A stretch of DNA of 64,000 nt, taken from the NCBI RefSeq assembly GCF_017313085.1, contig NZ_JAFLNF010000001.1, forward strand, positions 620,001 through 684,000, read 5' to 3'. Positions 53,831 through 63,776 of this stretch are shown in pieces (position 1 is the stretch's first letter; each line of letters begins with the position of its first letter). This DNA is from Roseibium limicola. GTDB lineage: Bacteria; Pseudomonadota; Alphaproteobacteria; Rhizobiales; Stappiaceae. The notes beneath the pieces are model-generated. The model had not been told where the DNA came from, ran no database searches, and was given only the letters and a program-made list of their open reading frames with translations. The translations under genes were made by a program, and so were the position numbers.

Positions 53831-54993
53831 TCGAAGGATGGCGGTGGTACGGTGATTTCGACCGGATTTCCCTGGGCGAGATTGCCCAGACAGGCGCCTC
53901 CAGCATCGTCACGGCGCTACATGAAGTGCCTTACGGCGAAGTCTGGACCCGCGATGTCATCGCAACACGACGCAATCAGATCCAGCGCGCAGGTTTCAGC
54001 TGGCAGGTGACCGAAAGCCTGCCCATCCACGAGCGCATCAAACGCGGTGACGGCGATCTGACGGAACTTTTCGCCAACTATCGCCAGTCGATGGCCAACC
54101 TGTCAGACTGCGGCATCAAGGTGATCTGCTACAACTTCATGCCGCTGCTCGACTGGACGCGCACCGACCTCAACGCCCCTGTCGCAACGGGCGCGACATG
54201 CTTGCGGTTTTCGCTGCCGAAAATGGCGGCGTTCGATGTCTATATGGTCGAACGCCCCGGCGCCGAGAAAGATTTCACCCCACAGGATCTCGCAGCCGCC
54301 AAGGTCTGGATCGATCAAAGCACGCCGGAAAGCCGTGAAGTGCTGACCAACGCCATCATGGCCGGGCTCCCAGGAGCCTATGAGCGTTATGACGCGCCGG
54401 GATTACGCGAAGCCCTCAAGCCGTATGAGGGCATGACCCACAGCGACTTGCGGGCGAACTACAGCCGTTTTCTCTCTGAGGTCATTGCAACAGCCGAAGA
54501 GCTGGGACTGGTCTTCGCGGTGCATCCCGATGATCCGCCTCGCGACATTCTCGGGCTGCCACGCATTGTCTCCTGCGCAGACGACATCCGGTGGAACCTT
54601 GCCGCAGTCGACAGCCCTGCCAACGGGCTGACCCTGTGTGCGGGATCCCTAGGTGCCAACCCGGCCAACGACGTGCCCGCGATTGCCCGTGAATTCGCAG
54701 ATAAAATCCACTTTGCCCATCTTCGCAACGTGCGCAAGGATCCGGATGGGTCATTTGAAGAAGCCGCGCATCTGGAAGGGGACACCGACATGGTCGACCT
54801 CATTCGCGCCCTTCTGGCTGAAGAAAAGCGCCGCACGACCGAAGGGCGCAAGGATTGCAGCATCGTCTTCCGCCCGGACCATGGTCACGAGATGCTCGGA
54901 GATGCGGCAAAGCAAACCCATCCCGGCTACCCGTTGATCGGACGGCTTCGCGGCTTGTGCGAACTGCGCGGTGTGATCGCCGGTCAGGCCTGA
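53827..54993 (+). CDS. uxuA: D-mannonate dehydratase
   Basis: 388 residues. The N-terminus GWRWYGDFDRISLGEIAQTGASSIVTALHEVPYGEVW is diagnostic of UxuA. Metal-site segments are FAVHPDDPPRDILGLPRIVS, NGLTLCAGSLGANP, IHFAHLRNVRKDPDGSFEEAAHLEGD and FRPDHGHEML. It dehydrates D-mannonate to 2-keto-3-deoxygluconate with Mn2+ or Fe2+, completing the glucuronate route UxaC-UxuB-UxuA. Convergent with glpR, with a 5-nt gap and no visible terminator. Confidence 0.95.
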   Translation: MIEGWRWYGDFDRISLGEIAQTGASSIVTALHEVPYGEVWTRDVIATRRNQIQRAGFSWQVTESLPIHERIKRGDGDLTELFANYRQSMANLSDCGIKVICYNFMPLLDWTRTDLNAPVATGATCLRFSLPKMAAFDVYMVERPGAEKDFTPQDLAAAKVWIDQSTPESREVLTNAIMAGLPGAYERYDAPGLREALKPYEGMTHSDLRANYSRFLSEVIATAEELGLVFAVHPDDPPRDILGLPRIVSCADDIRWNLAAVDSPANGLTLCAGSLGANPANDVPAIAREFADKIHFAHLRNVRKDPDGSFEEAAHLEGDTDMVDLIRALLAEEKRRTTEGRKDCSIVFRPDHGHEMLGDAAKQTHPGYPLIGRLRGLCELRGVIAGQA

Positions 54994-54998
54994 AGGAC

Positions 54999-55778
54999 CT
55001 ATCCCGAGACTTTTCCCTGGCGTGAAATCTGAACTTCGACACCCCACTCCCGGCACTTCTGCGCAAGTTTCGCCGGGAGGGGATCGTCGATGAAGAACAT
55101 GTCGACTTCCTGCAAGGAGGCGATACGCGCCGGGGCGTTGCGTTGCAGCTTTGACTGATCGGCGACCAGATAAATCTTCCGCGACTGTGCAATGATCGTC
55201 TGGCTGACGCCAACTTCCTGAATATCGTAATCCAGCAACCAGCCATCTTCGTCCATCGCCGAGCAACCGATGACCGCCAGGTCGAACTTGAACTGTTCGA
55301 TGGTCTTCATCGTCAACGTGCCAATCAGCCCGCCATCTGCGCGCCGCACCATGCCCCCGGCCACGATTATGTCGCAGTCAGGGTTATCGACCAGGATGTT
55401 GGCAATGTTCATGTTGTTGGTGACCACCAGCAAATCCTTGTGGTTCAACAACTCCCGCGCCACTGCCTCGGTCGATGTTCCAATATTCATGAAGATAGAG
55501 GCTCCGTCCGGGATCGCCTGGGCACATGTCCGCGCAATCGACGCCTTGGCCGAATGGTTCAGGCCGCGTCGTTCCTCATAGCCGATGTTCGAAACGCCTG
55601 ACGGCAGCACCGCGCCGCCATGCACCCGCTCGAGACGACCAAGCTCGGCAAGCTCAGCCAAATCACGCCGGATCGTCTGAACTGTCACCTTGAAGCGATC
55701 AGCCAGATCATCCACCGTGACCTTGCCTTCGGCCCGGGCAATTTCGAGTATTTCCGGCAATCTGAACGCTTGCGACAT
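54999..55778 (-). CDS. glpR: DeoR-family repressor of glycerol use (GlpR)
   Basis: 259 residues. A DeoR helix-turn-helix (about 6-57: LPEILEIARAEGKVTVDDLADRFKVTVQTIRRDL) is followed by the phosphosugar-sensing domain (FMNIGTSTEAVARELL, VVTNNMNIANIL, IVAGGMVRRADGGLIG, VADQSKLQRNAPARIASL). GlpR is released from DNA by glycerol 3-phosphate. It is divergent from the glpD-glpSTPQV operon. Confidence 0.92.
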   Translation of the reverse strand: MSQAFRLPEILEIARAEGKVTVDDLADRFKVTVQTIRRDLAELAELGRLERVHGGAVLPSGVSNIGYEERRGLNHSAKASIARTCAQAIPDGASIFMNIGTSTEAVARELLNHKDLLVVTNNMNIANILVDNPDCDIIVAGGMVRRADGGLIGTLTMKTIEQFKFDLAVIGCSAMDEDGWLLDYDIQEVGVSQTIIAQSRKIYLVADQSKLQRNAPARIASLQEVDMFFIDDPLPAKLAQKCREWGVEVQISRQGKVSG

Positions 55779-55955
55779 TTAATGTTCCTTTTTACGCGTT
55801 TTAGAATGCCGAACTTTCCTTTTGCGAACAAGCCTCGTGAAAATTGCCCTTAGGTGCAGCGCAAAACGCTCGCTCGCAAATGCGAAAGGGATGCAAATCA
55901 GCGGATTTTCACTTCACGCTCGATTTAAGCCATTGATTTCACATCAAAAGAAACC

Positions 55956-55973
55956 AAACGAAAATAAACGAAC
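55956..55973. promoter_or_regulatory. AAACGAA tandem repeats, candidate GlpR operator
   Basis: AAACGAAA (55956-55963) and AAACGAAC (55966-55973) are exactly 10 bp apart in the 262-nt glpR-glpD gap. The reverse complement, TTCGTTT, resembles the repeated sites bound by DeoR/GlpR proteins. A TTGACT -35-like box follows at 55981. Confidence 0.5.
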
Positions 55974-56040
55974 AATTCATTTGACTGTTAACCGCCAATT
56001 ATGTTCGTATGTCTGCAGGAAATTCAGGCGGGAGGCCGGG

Positions 56041-57621
56041 GTGGAACGTCGTTCAGACGCAAATGACATTGTAGACCTGCTCATCATCGGCGGCGGCATC
56101 AACGGATGCGGCATTGCTCGCGATGCAGCCGGGCGTGGCATGTCCGTTCTGCTTGCAGAGATGAACGATCTGGCTTCAGCGACGTCATCAAGCTCCACCA
56201 AGCTGTTCCACGGCGGCCTGCGCTATCTGGAGTATTTTGAGTTCCGGCTTGTCCGCGAAGCCCTGATCGAGCGTGAAGTTCTACTGAGCGCCATGCCGCA
56301 CATCAGCTGGCCGATGCGCTTTGTCCTGCCCTACCACGAGGACATGCGTTTCGAAGGCGCAACGCCAACTTCGAAGCTGCTCAACACGTTCATGCCCTGG
56401 ATGAAGGGACGCCGGCCAGCCTGGCTGATCCGCCTCGGGCTCTTTCTTTATGACAACCTCGGCGGACGCAAGATCCTGCCCGGTACGGCCACGCTGAAGC
56501 TGTCCGGATCCGTAGAAGGCGATCCTCTGCAAGACAGGTTCGCCAAGGCCTATGAGTATTCCGATTGCTGGATCGAGGATTCGCGCCTCGTCGTTCTGAA
56601 CGCCCGCGATGCGGTCAATCGTGGCGCCGACATCCGAACCCGCACAAGGGTCACGGCAGCGACGCAAACCGACGGCATCTGGTCGATCGAAATGGTGGAC
56701 GAAGCCAGCGGCGAAACCTCGACTGTTCAAGCCCGTATGGTCGTGAATGCCGGAGGTCCCTGGGTTGGCAACATCCTGCGCCAGACGATCCATTCCAACA
56801 CCCGCGAGGATGTTCGTCTGGTGCGTGGATCCCATATTGTGACCCGCAAACTCTATGAGCACGACAAATGCTATTTCCTGCAGGGCACTGACGGACGCAT
56901 CATCTTCACCATCCCTTATGAGCGCGATTTCACCCTCATCGGCACCACGGATTCAGATCATCCGGATCCCGCCACCCCCCCCGTGTGCACCGATGAGGAA
57001 AAGCAGTACCTGATCGACTTCGCCAGCCAATACCTGAAGACACCTGTCACGCAGGACGACATCATCTGGAGCTACTCCGGCGTTCGCCCGCTTTATGATG
57101 ACGGCGCCTCTTCAGCGACGGCGGCAACCCGCGACTACACACTCAAGGTCGAGAAGATCTCTGGCGCGCCGCTGTTGAACATTTTCGGTGGCAAGATCAC
57201 CACCTACCGTCGCTTGGCTGAAAGCGCCCTGGAAGCGATAGGCGAGTTCTTTCCCGATCTGCCAGATCCATGGACCGCCGGCGTCGCGCTGCCGGGCGGG
57301 GATTTCGCAGTCGGGGATTTTGACAAGCTTGTCGCGAAGCTGAAGACTGACTTTCCGTTTCTAACCGACCGGTGGGCCTGGCGCCTGGTGCGGGCCTACG
57401 GAACCGATGCCTGGAATATTCTTGCAGGCGCTGCCCGTGCAGAGGATCTTGGCCAGGACTTCGGCGCAACCCTGAGCGAACGGGAAGTCGACTGGCTGAT
57501 AAAAACCGAATTCGCCAAGTCCGCTGAGGATGTGGTCTGGCGCCGAAACAAGCTGGGCTTGCGTCTGGACGCCAGCCAAATTCAGCATTTGAATCAGTGG
57601 ATGATGGACTACGCGGCCTAA
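56041..57621 (+). CDS. glpD: Aerobic glycerol-3-phosphate dehydrogenase
   Basis: 526 residues. FAD-binding start VDLLIIGGGINGCGIARDAAGRG (glycine motif 17-24), then the GlpD motif SSSSTKLFHGGLRYLEYFEF, VRLVRGSHIV and PLLNIFGGKITTYRRLAESAL. I start at the GTG at 56041 behind GGGAGG; 73 further in-frame codons upstream cross the operator region and are not coding. A peripheral membrane flavoprotein that oxidises glycerol 3-phosphate to dihydroxyacetone phosphate and passes electrons to ubiquinone. A glycerol kinase is not in the window. Confidence 0.94.
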   Translation: MERRSDANDIVDLLIIGGGINGCGIARDAAGRGMSVLLAEMNDLASATSSSSTKLFHGGLRYLEYFEFRLVREALIEREVLLSAMPHISWPMRFVLPYHEDMRFEGATPTSKLLNTFMPWMKGRRPAWLIRLGLFLYDNLGGRKILPGTATLKLSGSVEGDPLQDRFAKAYEYSDCWIEDSRLVVLNARDAVNRGADIRTRTRVTAATQTDGIWSIEMVDEASGETSTVQARMVVNAGGPWVGNILRQTIHSNTREDVRLVRGSHIVTRKLYEHDKCYFLQGTDGRIIFTIPYERDFTLIGTTDSDHPDPATPPVCTDEEKQYLIDFASQYLKTPVTQDDIIWSYSGVRPLYDDGASSATAATRDYTLKVEKISGAPLLNIFGGKITTYRRLAESALEAIGEFFPDLPDPWTAGVALPGGDFAVGDFDKLVAKLKTDFPFLTDRWAWRLVRAYGTDAWNILAGAARAEDLGQDFGATLSEREVDWLIKTEFAKSAEDVVWRRNKLGLRLDASQIQHLNQWMMDYAA

Positions 57622-57659
57622 GGGAGAATGGTCGCACTTCGGTAGTCTGGGAGGACAAA

Positions 57660-58748
57660 ATGACACTTCAACTTGAGGGCGTGTCGAAAGGGACGGGTCG
57701 CGAGACCCACATTCACCCCATCGACCTCACCCTGCAGGGCGGCACGATGAACGTGCTTCTCGGCCCGACACTTTCGGGCAAAACCACACTGATGCGCTTG
57801 ATGGCCGGTCTCGACAGACCGACAGAAGGTCGTGTTCTGTGGAACGGGGAAGATGTGACTGCGGTGCCGGTGCAAAAACGCAACGTCGCGATGGTCTATC
57901 AGCAATTCATCAACTATCCGTCGATCACCGTCTTCGAGAACATTGCCAGCCCTCTCCGGCTGATGGGAAAATCCAAGTCGGATATCCATACGGCCGTCCA
58001 CGAAGCCGCCGACATGATGAAGCTTGGCGCAATGCTGGACCGCAAGCCGCTGGAACTGTCCGGTGGCCAGCAGCAGCGTTGCGCGCTCGCCCGTGCGCTG
58101 GTGAAAAACGCCGGACTGGTGCTTCTCGATGAGCCGCTCGCCAATCTGGATTACAAGCTGCGCGAGGAATTGCGCGCTGAAATTCCGCGGATCTTCGAAA
58201 AAGCCGGGTCAATCTTCGTTTATGCCACCACCGAGCCAGAAGAAGCCCTGCTGCTGGGCGGCAACACTGCAACTCTGTGGGAAGGTCGCGTAACCCAGTT
58301 CGGCAACACACCGACTGTCTACCGCAAGCCGGTTGATGCGACCACAGCACGAGTTTTCTCTGACCCGCCGATGAACTTCCTCCAGGTTTCCAAGACCGGT
58401 GCCAAGCTAATGTTCGGCGATGGCCAGTCCGCCTCGGCATCTGGGTCTTTGGCACATCTGCCCGACGGCCGCTACATGGCTGGCTTCCGCCCCAACCATC
58501 TGGAAGTCAGTCGGCACGCCGCCGACGCAATGGAGTTTCACCCCCAACTGTCGGTCACCGAAATCACGGGGTCAGAAACCTTCATTCACCTCGACCACAA
58601 CGGTGAACGCTGGGTCGGGCTGATCCATGGCGTCCACAATCTGCCGCTGGACAAGCCCCTGCCGGTCTACCTTGACCCGGCGCATGTCTACATCTTCGAC
58701 ACCGACGGTGGCCTGGTCGCTCCGGCGTCCTACGCCGCAGCCGCTTGA
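57660..58748 (+). CDS. glpS: Glycerol ABC transporter ATPase 1 (GlpS)
   Basis: 362 residues, MalK-like with a C-terminal OB domain. Walker A is the unusual GPTLSGKTT (35-43). LSGGQQQR (133-140) and Walker B LLDEP (155-159) are intact, but the switch histidine is replaced: the segment reads VYATTEPEEA (187-196) where VYVTHDQEEA is usual. The loss is complementary to that in GlpT, which keeps the histidine but lacks the signature. Start chosen at the ATG at 57660 behind GGGAGGAC. Member of the GlpSTPQV glycerol importer. Confidence 0.92.
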   Translation: MTLQLEGVSKGTGRETHIHPIDLTLQGGTMNVLLGPTLSGKTTLMRLMAGLDRPTEGRVLWNGEDVTAVPVQKRNVAMVYQQFINYPSITVFENIASPLRLMGKSKSDIHTAVHEAADMMKLGAMLDRKPLELSGGQQQRCALARALVKNAGLVLLDEPLANLDYKLREELRAEIPRIFEKAGSIFVYATTEPEEALLLGGNTATLWEGRVTQFGNTPTVYRKPVDATTARVFSDPPMNFLQVSKTGAKLMFGDGQSASASGSLAHLPDGRYMAGFRPNHLEVSRHAADAMEFHPQLSVTEITGSETFIHLDHNGERWVGLIHGVHNLPLDKPLPVYLDPAHVYIFDTDGGLVAPASYAAAA

Positions 58749-58761
58749 GGAGAGTTGAGAC

Positions 58762-59837
58762 ATGGCAAGAATAACACTCGATAATCTGGCGCATTCCTAC
58801 AGCCCCAATCCCAAGAAAGAGGCCGACTACGCCCTGAAGGAGCTGAACCACGTCTGGAACGATGGCGAGGCCTATGCGCTGCTCGGAGCGTCCGGCTGCG
58901 GAAAATCCACACTGCTGAACATCATTTCAGGCCTTCTGCAACCCAGTCAGGGCCGCATCCTGTTTGGCGACAGCGATGTCACCTTCGCACCAACGACAGA
59001 CCGAAACATCGCTCAGGTGTTTCAATTCCCGGTGGTCTACGACACGATGACTGTCCGTCAGAACTTGGCATTCCCGCTGCGCAATCGCGGTGAGAGACCG
59101 GCCTACATCGCCTCGCGCGTTCAAGCCATCGCCGCGATGATCGGCATGGAAGCCCAGCTGGATCGCAAGGCCCAGGGCTTGACCGCCGACGCCAAACAGA
59201 AAATCAGCCTCGGACGCGGCATGGTGCGTGAAGACGTCAACGCCCTGCTGTTCGACGAGCCACTCACGGTGATCGACCCGCATATGAAGTGGGAGTTGCG
59301 GACGCAGCTAAAGTCTCTGCACCGGGAATTCGGCCACACGATGATCTATGTCACTCATGATCAGACCGAAGCGCTGACATTTGCCGACAAGGTCGTCGTC
59401 ATGCACGAAGGCAGGGTTGTGCAAATGGGCACGCCGGAAGAGCTGTTCGAGCGGCCGGAACACACCTTCGTCGGCTACTTCATTGGCTCCCCGGGCATGA
59501 ACATCATCCCAGCGCGGGTCGAAGGCAATCAAGCCTACATAAATGGCTCCCAGCTCTCGCTTGCGGAAGCCTATACGGGCCTGTCGGGCAATGTCGCCAT
59601 CGGTGTCCGCCCGGACTACGCCCGCCTGTCCGAAACCGACGGTTTGCCGGTCAACATTCGGCGCGTCGAGGACGTCGGTCGCCACAAGATCATTCGCGCC
59701 GACTTCTTCGGCACCGATATCAGCATCATCGCACGGGAAGACGAAACCATTTCCCCGGACATGAACAGGGTCACTTTCGACCCGGCTCATATCAATGTCT
59801 ACCACGACGACTGGCGTGTGCAGGGGGAGGCCGCGTG

Positions 59838-59838
<1 letters not shown>
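58762..59838 (+). CDS. glpT: Glycerol ABC transporter ATPase 2 with degenerate signature (GlpT)
   Basis: 358 residues. Walker A GASGCGKST (42-50), Walker B LLFDEP (162-167) and the switch His199 (YVTHDQTEA) are intact. The ABC signature is degenerate: LTADAKQKISLGRG (140-153) stands where LSGGQ-type text is expected, and the D-loop reads TVIDP instead of SNLDA. It must pair with GlpS to give one complete ATP site. This GlpT is an ABC ATPase, unrelated to the glycerol-3-phosphate antiporter of the same name. Confidence 0.92.
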
Positions 59839-60710
<872 letters not shown>

Positions 60711-61562
60711 ATGACCCTTGCTGCGACCGAGATTTCCCGGCCGAAAAGCCGCGTCCTTCCCTGGGTCAACGGCAGTGCCGTGGTGATGACCCTGTATCTG
60801 GTCTTCCTGCTGCTGCCAATCTACTGGCTGCTCAACATGAGCCTCAAGACCAACACCGAGATCCTGTCGACCTTCTCTCTCTGGCCGCAAGATCTGACGT
60901 TCGACAACTATCGGACGATCCTGACCGATCCGAGTTGGTACATGGGTTACGTCAACTCGCTGATCTATGTGGTCATCAACACGGTAATCTCGATTTCCGT
61001 TGCACTGCCAGCAGCCTACGCTTTCTCGCGCTATCACTTCATGGGCGACAAGCACCTTTTCTTCTGGCTTCTGACCAATCGGATGGCGCCACCGGCAGTT
61101 TTCGCCCTGCCGTTCTTCCAGCTCTATTCGTCCGTCGGGCTGTTCGACACCCACATCGCCGTTGCTCTGGCCCATTGCCTGTTCAACGTTCCACTGGCCG
61201 TCTGGATCCTCGAAGGCTTCATGCGCGGCGTGCCGAAGGAAATCGATGAGACCGCCTATATCGACGGTTACTCGTTCGGCCGCTTCTTCATGAAGATCTT
61301 CATGCCCCTGATTGCCAGTGGCATCGGCGTCGCGGCGTTCTTCTGCTTCATGTTTTCCTGGGTCGAGCTGTTGCTGTCGCGCACACTGACCTCAGTCGAC
61401 GCGAAGTCGATCGCCGCCACCATGACCCGCACCGTTTCGGCCTCCGGCATGGACTGGGGCGTGCTCGCCGCAGCTGGTGTTCTCACCATCGTGCCGGGCG
61501 CTCTGGTGATCTATTTCGTGCGCAATTACATCGCCAAGGGCTTTGCCCTCGGGCGGGTCTGA
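60711..61562 (+). CDS. glpQ: Glycerol ABC transporter permease (GlpQ)
   Basis: 283 residues, MalG-like. LPIYWLLNMSLKTNTEILSTFSLWP follows the first helix, and the coupling loop is GVPKEIDETAYIDGYSFGRFF. It starts immediately after the glpP stop with no gap, and its own stop is 18 nt before the small DUF2160 gene. Not the phosphodiesterase called GlpQ in enterobacteria. Confidence 0.91.
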   Translation: MTLAATEISRPKSRVLPWVNGSAVVMTLYLVFLLLPIYWLLNMSLKTNTEILSTFSLWPQDLTFDNYRTILTDPSWYMGYVNSLIYVVINTVISISVALPAAYAFSRYHFMGDKHLFFWLLTNRMAPPAVFALPFFQLYSSVGLFDTHIAVALAHCLFNVPLAVWILEGFMRGVPKEIDETAYIDGYSFGRFFMKIFMPLIASGIGVAAFFCFMFSWVELLLSRTLTSVDAKSIAATMTRTVSASGMDWGVLAAAGVLTIVPGALVIYFVRNYIAKGFALGRV

Positions 61563-61580
61563 CAGAAAGGAGACATCGAC

Positions 61581-61853
61581 ATGGCCTGGATGGCTTGGAC
61601 AGTTCCGACCGCGATCTTCTTCTGCGTGATCGCCCTTGCTTTGCTGACGTTCACCGTGCTCGCAATCCGTTATCCCGAGACCCCGCGCCTCGGGGTCCTG
61701 CGGATCGAGACAACGCGCGGTGACCGCCTGTTCATTACCCTTCTCGGCTCGGCCTTCATCAATCTGGCCTGGCTTGGAACAATGAGTGACCCACAATGGT
61801 GGGCTCTCATTCTCTGCCTCGTTTATGCAACAGCCGTTTTTCGCTGGGTGTGA
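61581..61853 (+). CDS. Small membrane protein, DUF2160 family, of the glycerol operon
   Basis: 90 residues with two or three hydrophobic segments (TAIFFCVIALALLTFTVLAI, LFITLLGSAFINLAWLG and a C-terminal ALILCLVYATAVF). It matches the small DUF2160 protein commonly found between glpQ and glpV in alphaproteobacterial glycerol operons. Function unknown; an accessory subunit of the transporter is the obvious guess. AAAGGAG precedes the ATG. Confidence 0.82.
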   Translation: MAWMAWTVPTAIFFCVIALALLTFTVLAIRYPETPRLGVLRIETTRGDRLFITLLGSAFINLAWLGTMSDPQWWALILCLVYATAVFRWV

Positions 61854-61930
61854 CGAGGAATTTAAGCCCGTTCCTGGGAGGAACCGGTCGGGCTTCTGAA
61901 CTGAAAGAACTCAACCTTGGGAGGAGTGGA

Positions 61931-63640
61931 ATGATACGTTCACTTAAAACCGGCACAGCCCTCGCGCTTGTGCTCGGAACGCTCGGAACTCCGGCTTTTG
62001 CCGGGATGGACGAAGCGAAACAATTCCTGGATGCGGAAATCGTTGACCAGTCAGCCCTGTCCCGTGCCGATCAGGAAAAGGAAATGCAGTGGTTCATCGA
62101 TGCTGCAGCTCCGATGTCCGGCATGGAAATCAAGGTGGTTTCGGAAAACATTGCCACCCACGAATATGAGTCCAAGGTTCTGGCTCCGGCCTTTACCGCC
62201 ATCACCGGCATCAAGGTCACACACGACCTGATCGGCGAAGGGGACGTGGTTGAAAAACTGCAGACCCAGATGCAGTCGGGCGAGAATATCTATGATGGTT
62301 ACGTCAACGACAGTGATCTGATCGGTACGCATTGGCGCTATCAGCAAGTGCGCAATCTGACCGACTGGATGGCCAACGAAGCTGCTGACGTCACCAATCC
62401 GGGCCTCGATCTGGACGATTTCATCGGAACCCAGTTCACCACTGCTCCGGACGGCAAGCTTTACCAGCTTCCCGACCAGCAGTTCGCCAACCTTTACTGG
62501 TTCCGGTATGATTGGTTCACCGATCCGGACATCAAGGCCGAGTTCAAGGAAAAATACGGCTACGAACTAGGCGTTCCGGTCAACTGGACGGCCTATGAAG
62601 ACATCGCGGAATTCTTCACCGGCAAGAACATTGACGGTCAGGAAATCTTCGGCAGCATGGACTACGGCAAGAAGGATCCGTCCCTCGGCTGGCGTTACAC
62701 TGATGCCTGGATGTCGATGGCTGGAATGGGCGACAAAGGCGAGCCGAATGGCCTGCCTGTCGACGAGTGGGGCATCCGCGTCAACGACAAGTCTCAGCCG
62801 GTAGGCGCCTGTATGGCACGTGGCGGGGCAACCAACTCGCCTGCGGCCGTCTATGCCGTGGACAAGGCCATTGACTGGCTGAACAAGTACTCCCCCCCGG
62901 CCGCCATGGGCATGACCTTCTCTGAAGCTGGACCTGTTCCGGCCCAGGGCAACATCGCCCAGCAGATGTTCATGTACACCACCTTTGTGGCGTCACTCGT
63001 TGAGCCGGGCCTTCCGGTCATGAACGAAGATGGCACTCCTAAGTGGCGTCTGGCTCCGTCGCCGCATGGCGCATACTGGGAAGAAGGCATGAAGGTCGGC
63101 TATCAGGACGTTGGGTCCTGGACGCTGATGAAGTCAACTCCGGTCGACAATGCAAAGGCTGCTTGGCTCTACGCCCAGTTTGTCACTTCCAAGACAGTGG
63201 ACGTGAAGAAGGCCCACGTCGGCCTGACATTCATCCGCCAGTCGACAGTGGAGCATGAGAGCTTCACCGAGCGTGCTCCGAAGCTCGGCGGTCTGGTCGA
63301 GTTCTACCGTTCGCCGGCCCGCACACAGTGGTCCCCGACCGGTACCAACGTTCCTGACTACCCGAAGCTGGCTCAGCTCTGGTGGCAGAACATTGGCGAT
63401 GCCATGGCCGGTGCCAAGAGCTCGCAGGAGGCCCTCGACAGCCTGTGTTCCGACATGGAGCGCGTGCTGCAGCGTCTTGAACGCGCTGGCGTCCAGGGCG
63501 ACCTTGGTCCGAAGCTGAACGAAGAAGAAAGCGCAGAAGCCTGGCTTGAGCGTGACGGCGCACCGAAGGCAGCTCTTGCCAACGACAAGCCGGACCCGAT
63601 CACAGTCGACTACGACAGCCTGGTCGCAAGCTGGAACTAA
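61931..63640 (+). CDS. glpV: Glycerol ABC transporter periplasmic binding protein (GlpV)
   Basis: 569-residue precursor, unusually long for a binding protein, as known for GlpV. Signal peptide about 1-24 (ALALVLGTLGTPAFA). The mature chain begins GMDEAKQFLDAEIVDQSALSRADQEKEMQWF. Aromatic-rich segments (LYWFRYDWFTD, PVNWTAYEDIAEFF, SLGWRYTDAWMSMAG) are likely ligand contacts for glycerol. I start at the ATG at 61931 behind GGGAGGAG. Confidence 0.92.
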   Translation: MIRSLKTGTALALVLGTLGTPAFAGMDEAKQFLDAEIVDQSALSRADQEKEMQWFIDAAAPMSGMEIKVVSENIATHEYESKVLAPAFTAITGIKVTHDLIGEGDVVEKLQTQMQSGENIYDGYVNDSDLIGTHWRYQQVRNLTDWMANEAADVTNPGLDLDDFIGTQFTTAPDGKLYQLPDQQFANLYWFRYDWFTDPDIKAEFKEKYGYELGVPVNWTAYEDIAEFFTGKNIDGQEIFGSMDYGKKDPSLGWRYTDAWMSMAGMGDKGEPNGLPVDEWGIRVNDKSQPVGACMARGGATNSPAAVYAVDKAIDWLNKYSPPAAMGMTFSEAGPVPAQGNIAQQMFMYTTFVASLVEPGLPVMNEDGTPKWRLAPSPHGAYWEEGMKVGYQDVGSWTLMKSTPVDNAKAAWLYAQFVTSKTVDVKKAHVGLTFIRQSTVEHESFTERAPKLGGLVEFYRSPARTQWSPTGTNVPDYPKLAQLWWQNIGDAMAGAKSSQEALDSLCSDMERVLQRLERAGVQGDLGPKLNEEESAEAWLERDGAPKAALANDKPDPITVDYDSLVASWN

Positions 63641-63663
63641 GCTTAGCCACTTTAACACCATGG

Positions 63664-63694
63664 AAAGGCGGGGCTTCGGCTCCGCCTTTTTCTT
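63664..63694 (+). terminator. Terminator of the glp operon
   Basis: AAGGCGG...CCGCCTT stem (63665-63688) closed by a TTCG tetraloop, followed by TTTTT, 24 nt after the glpV stop. Confidence 0.88.
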
Positions 63695-63776
63695 TGACAC
63701 TCTGTTCAAACCACCCGGTCTCGTATTGCCGGGCATCACACCCTAGAGTCAATCTCAACCGAAAAGGGCTGACATC

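Noticed and set aside
55822..56040. N-terminal extension of glpD by 73 codons
   Set aside because: It crosses the AAACGAA repeats and the TTGACT box; the GTG at 56041 has a strong GGGAGG site and gives normal GlpD length.
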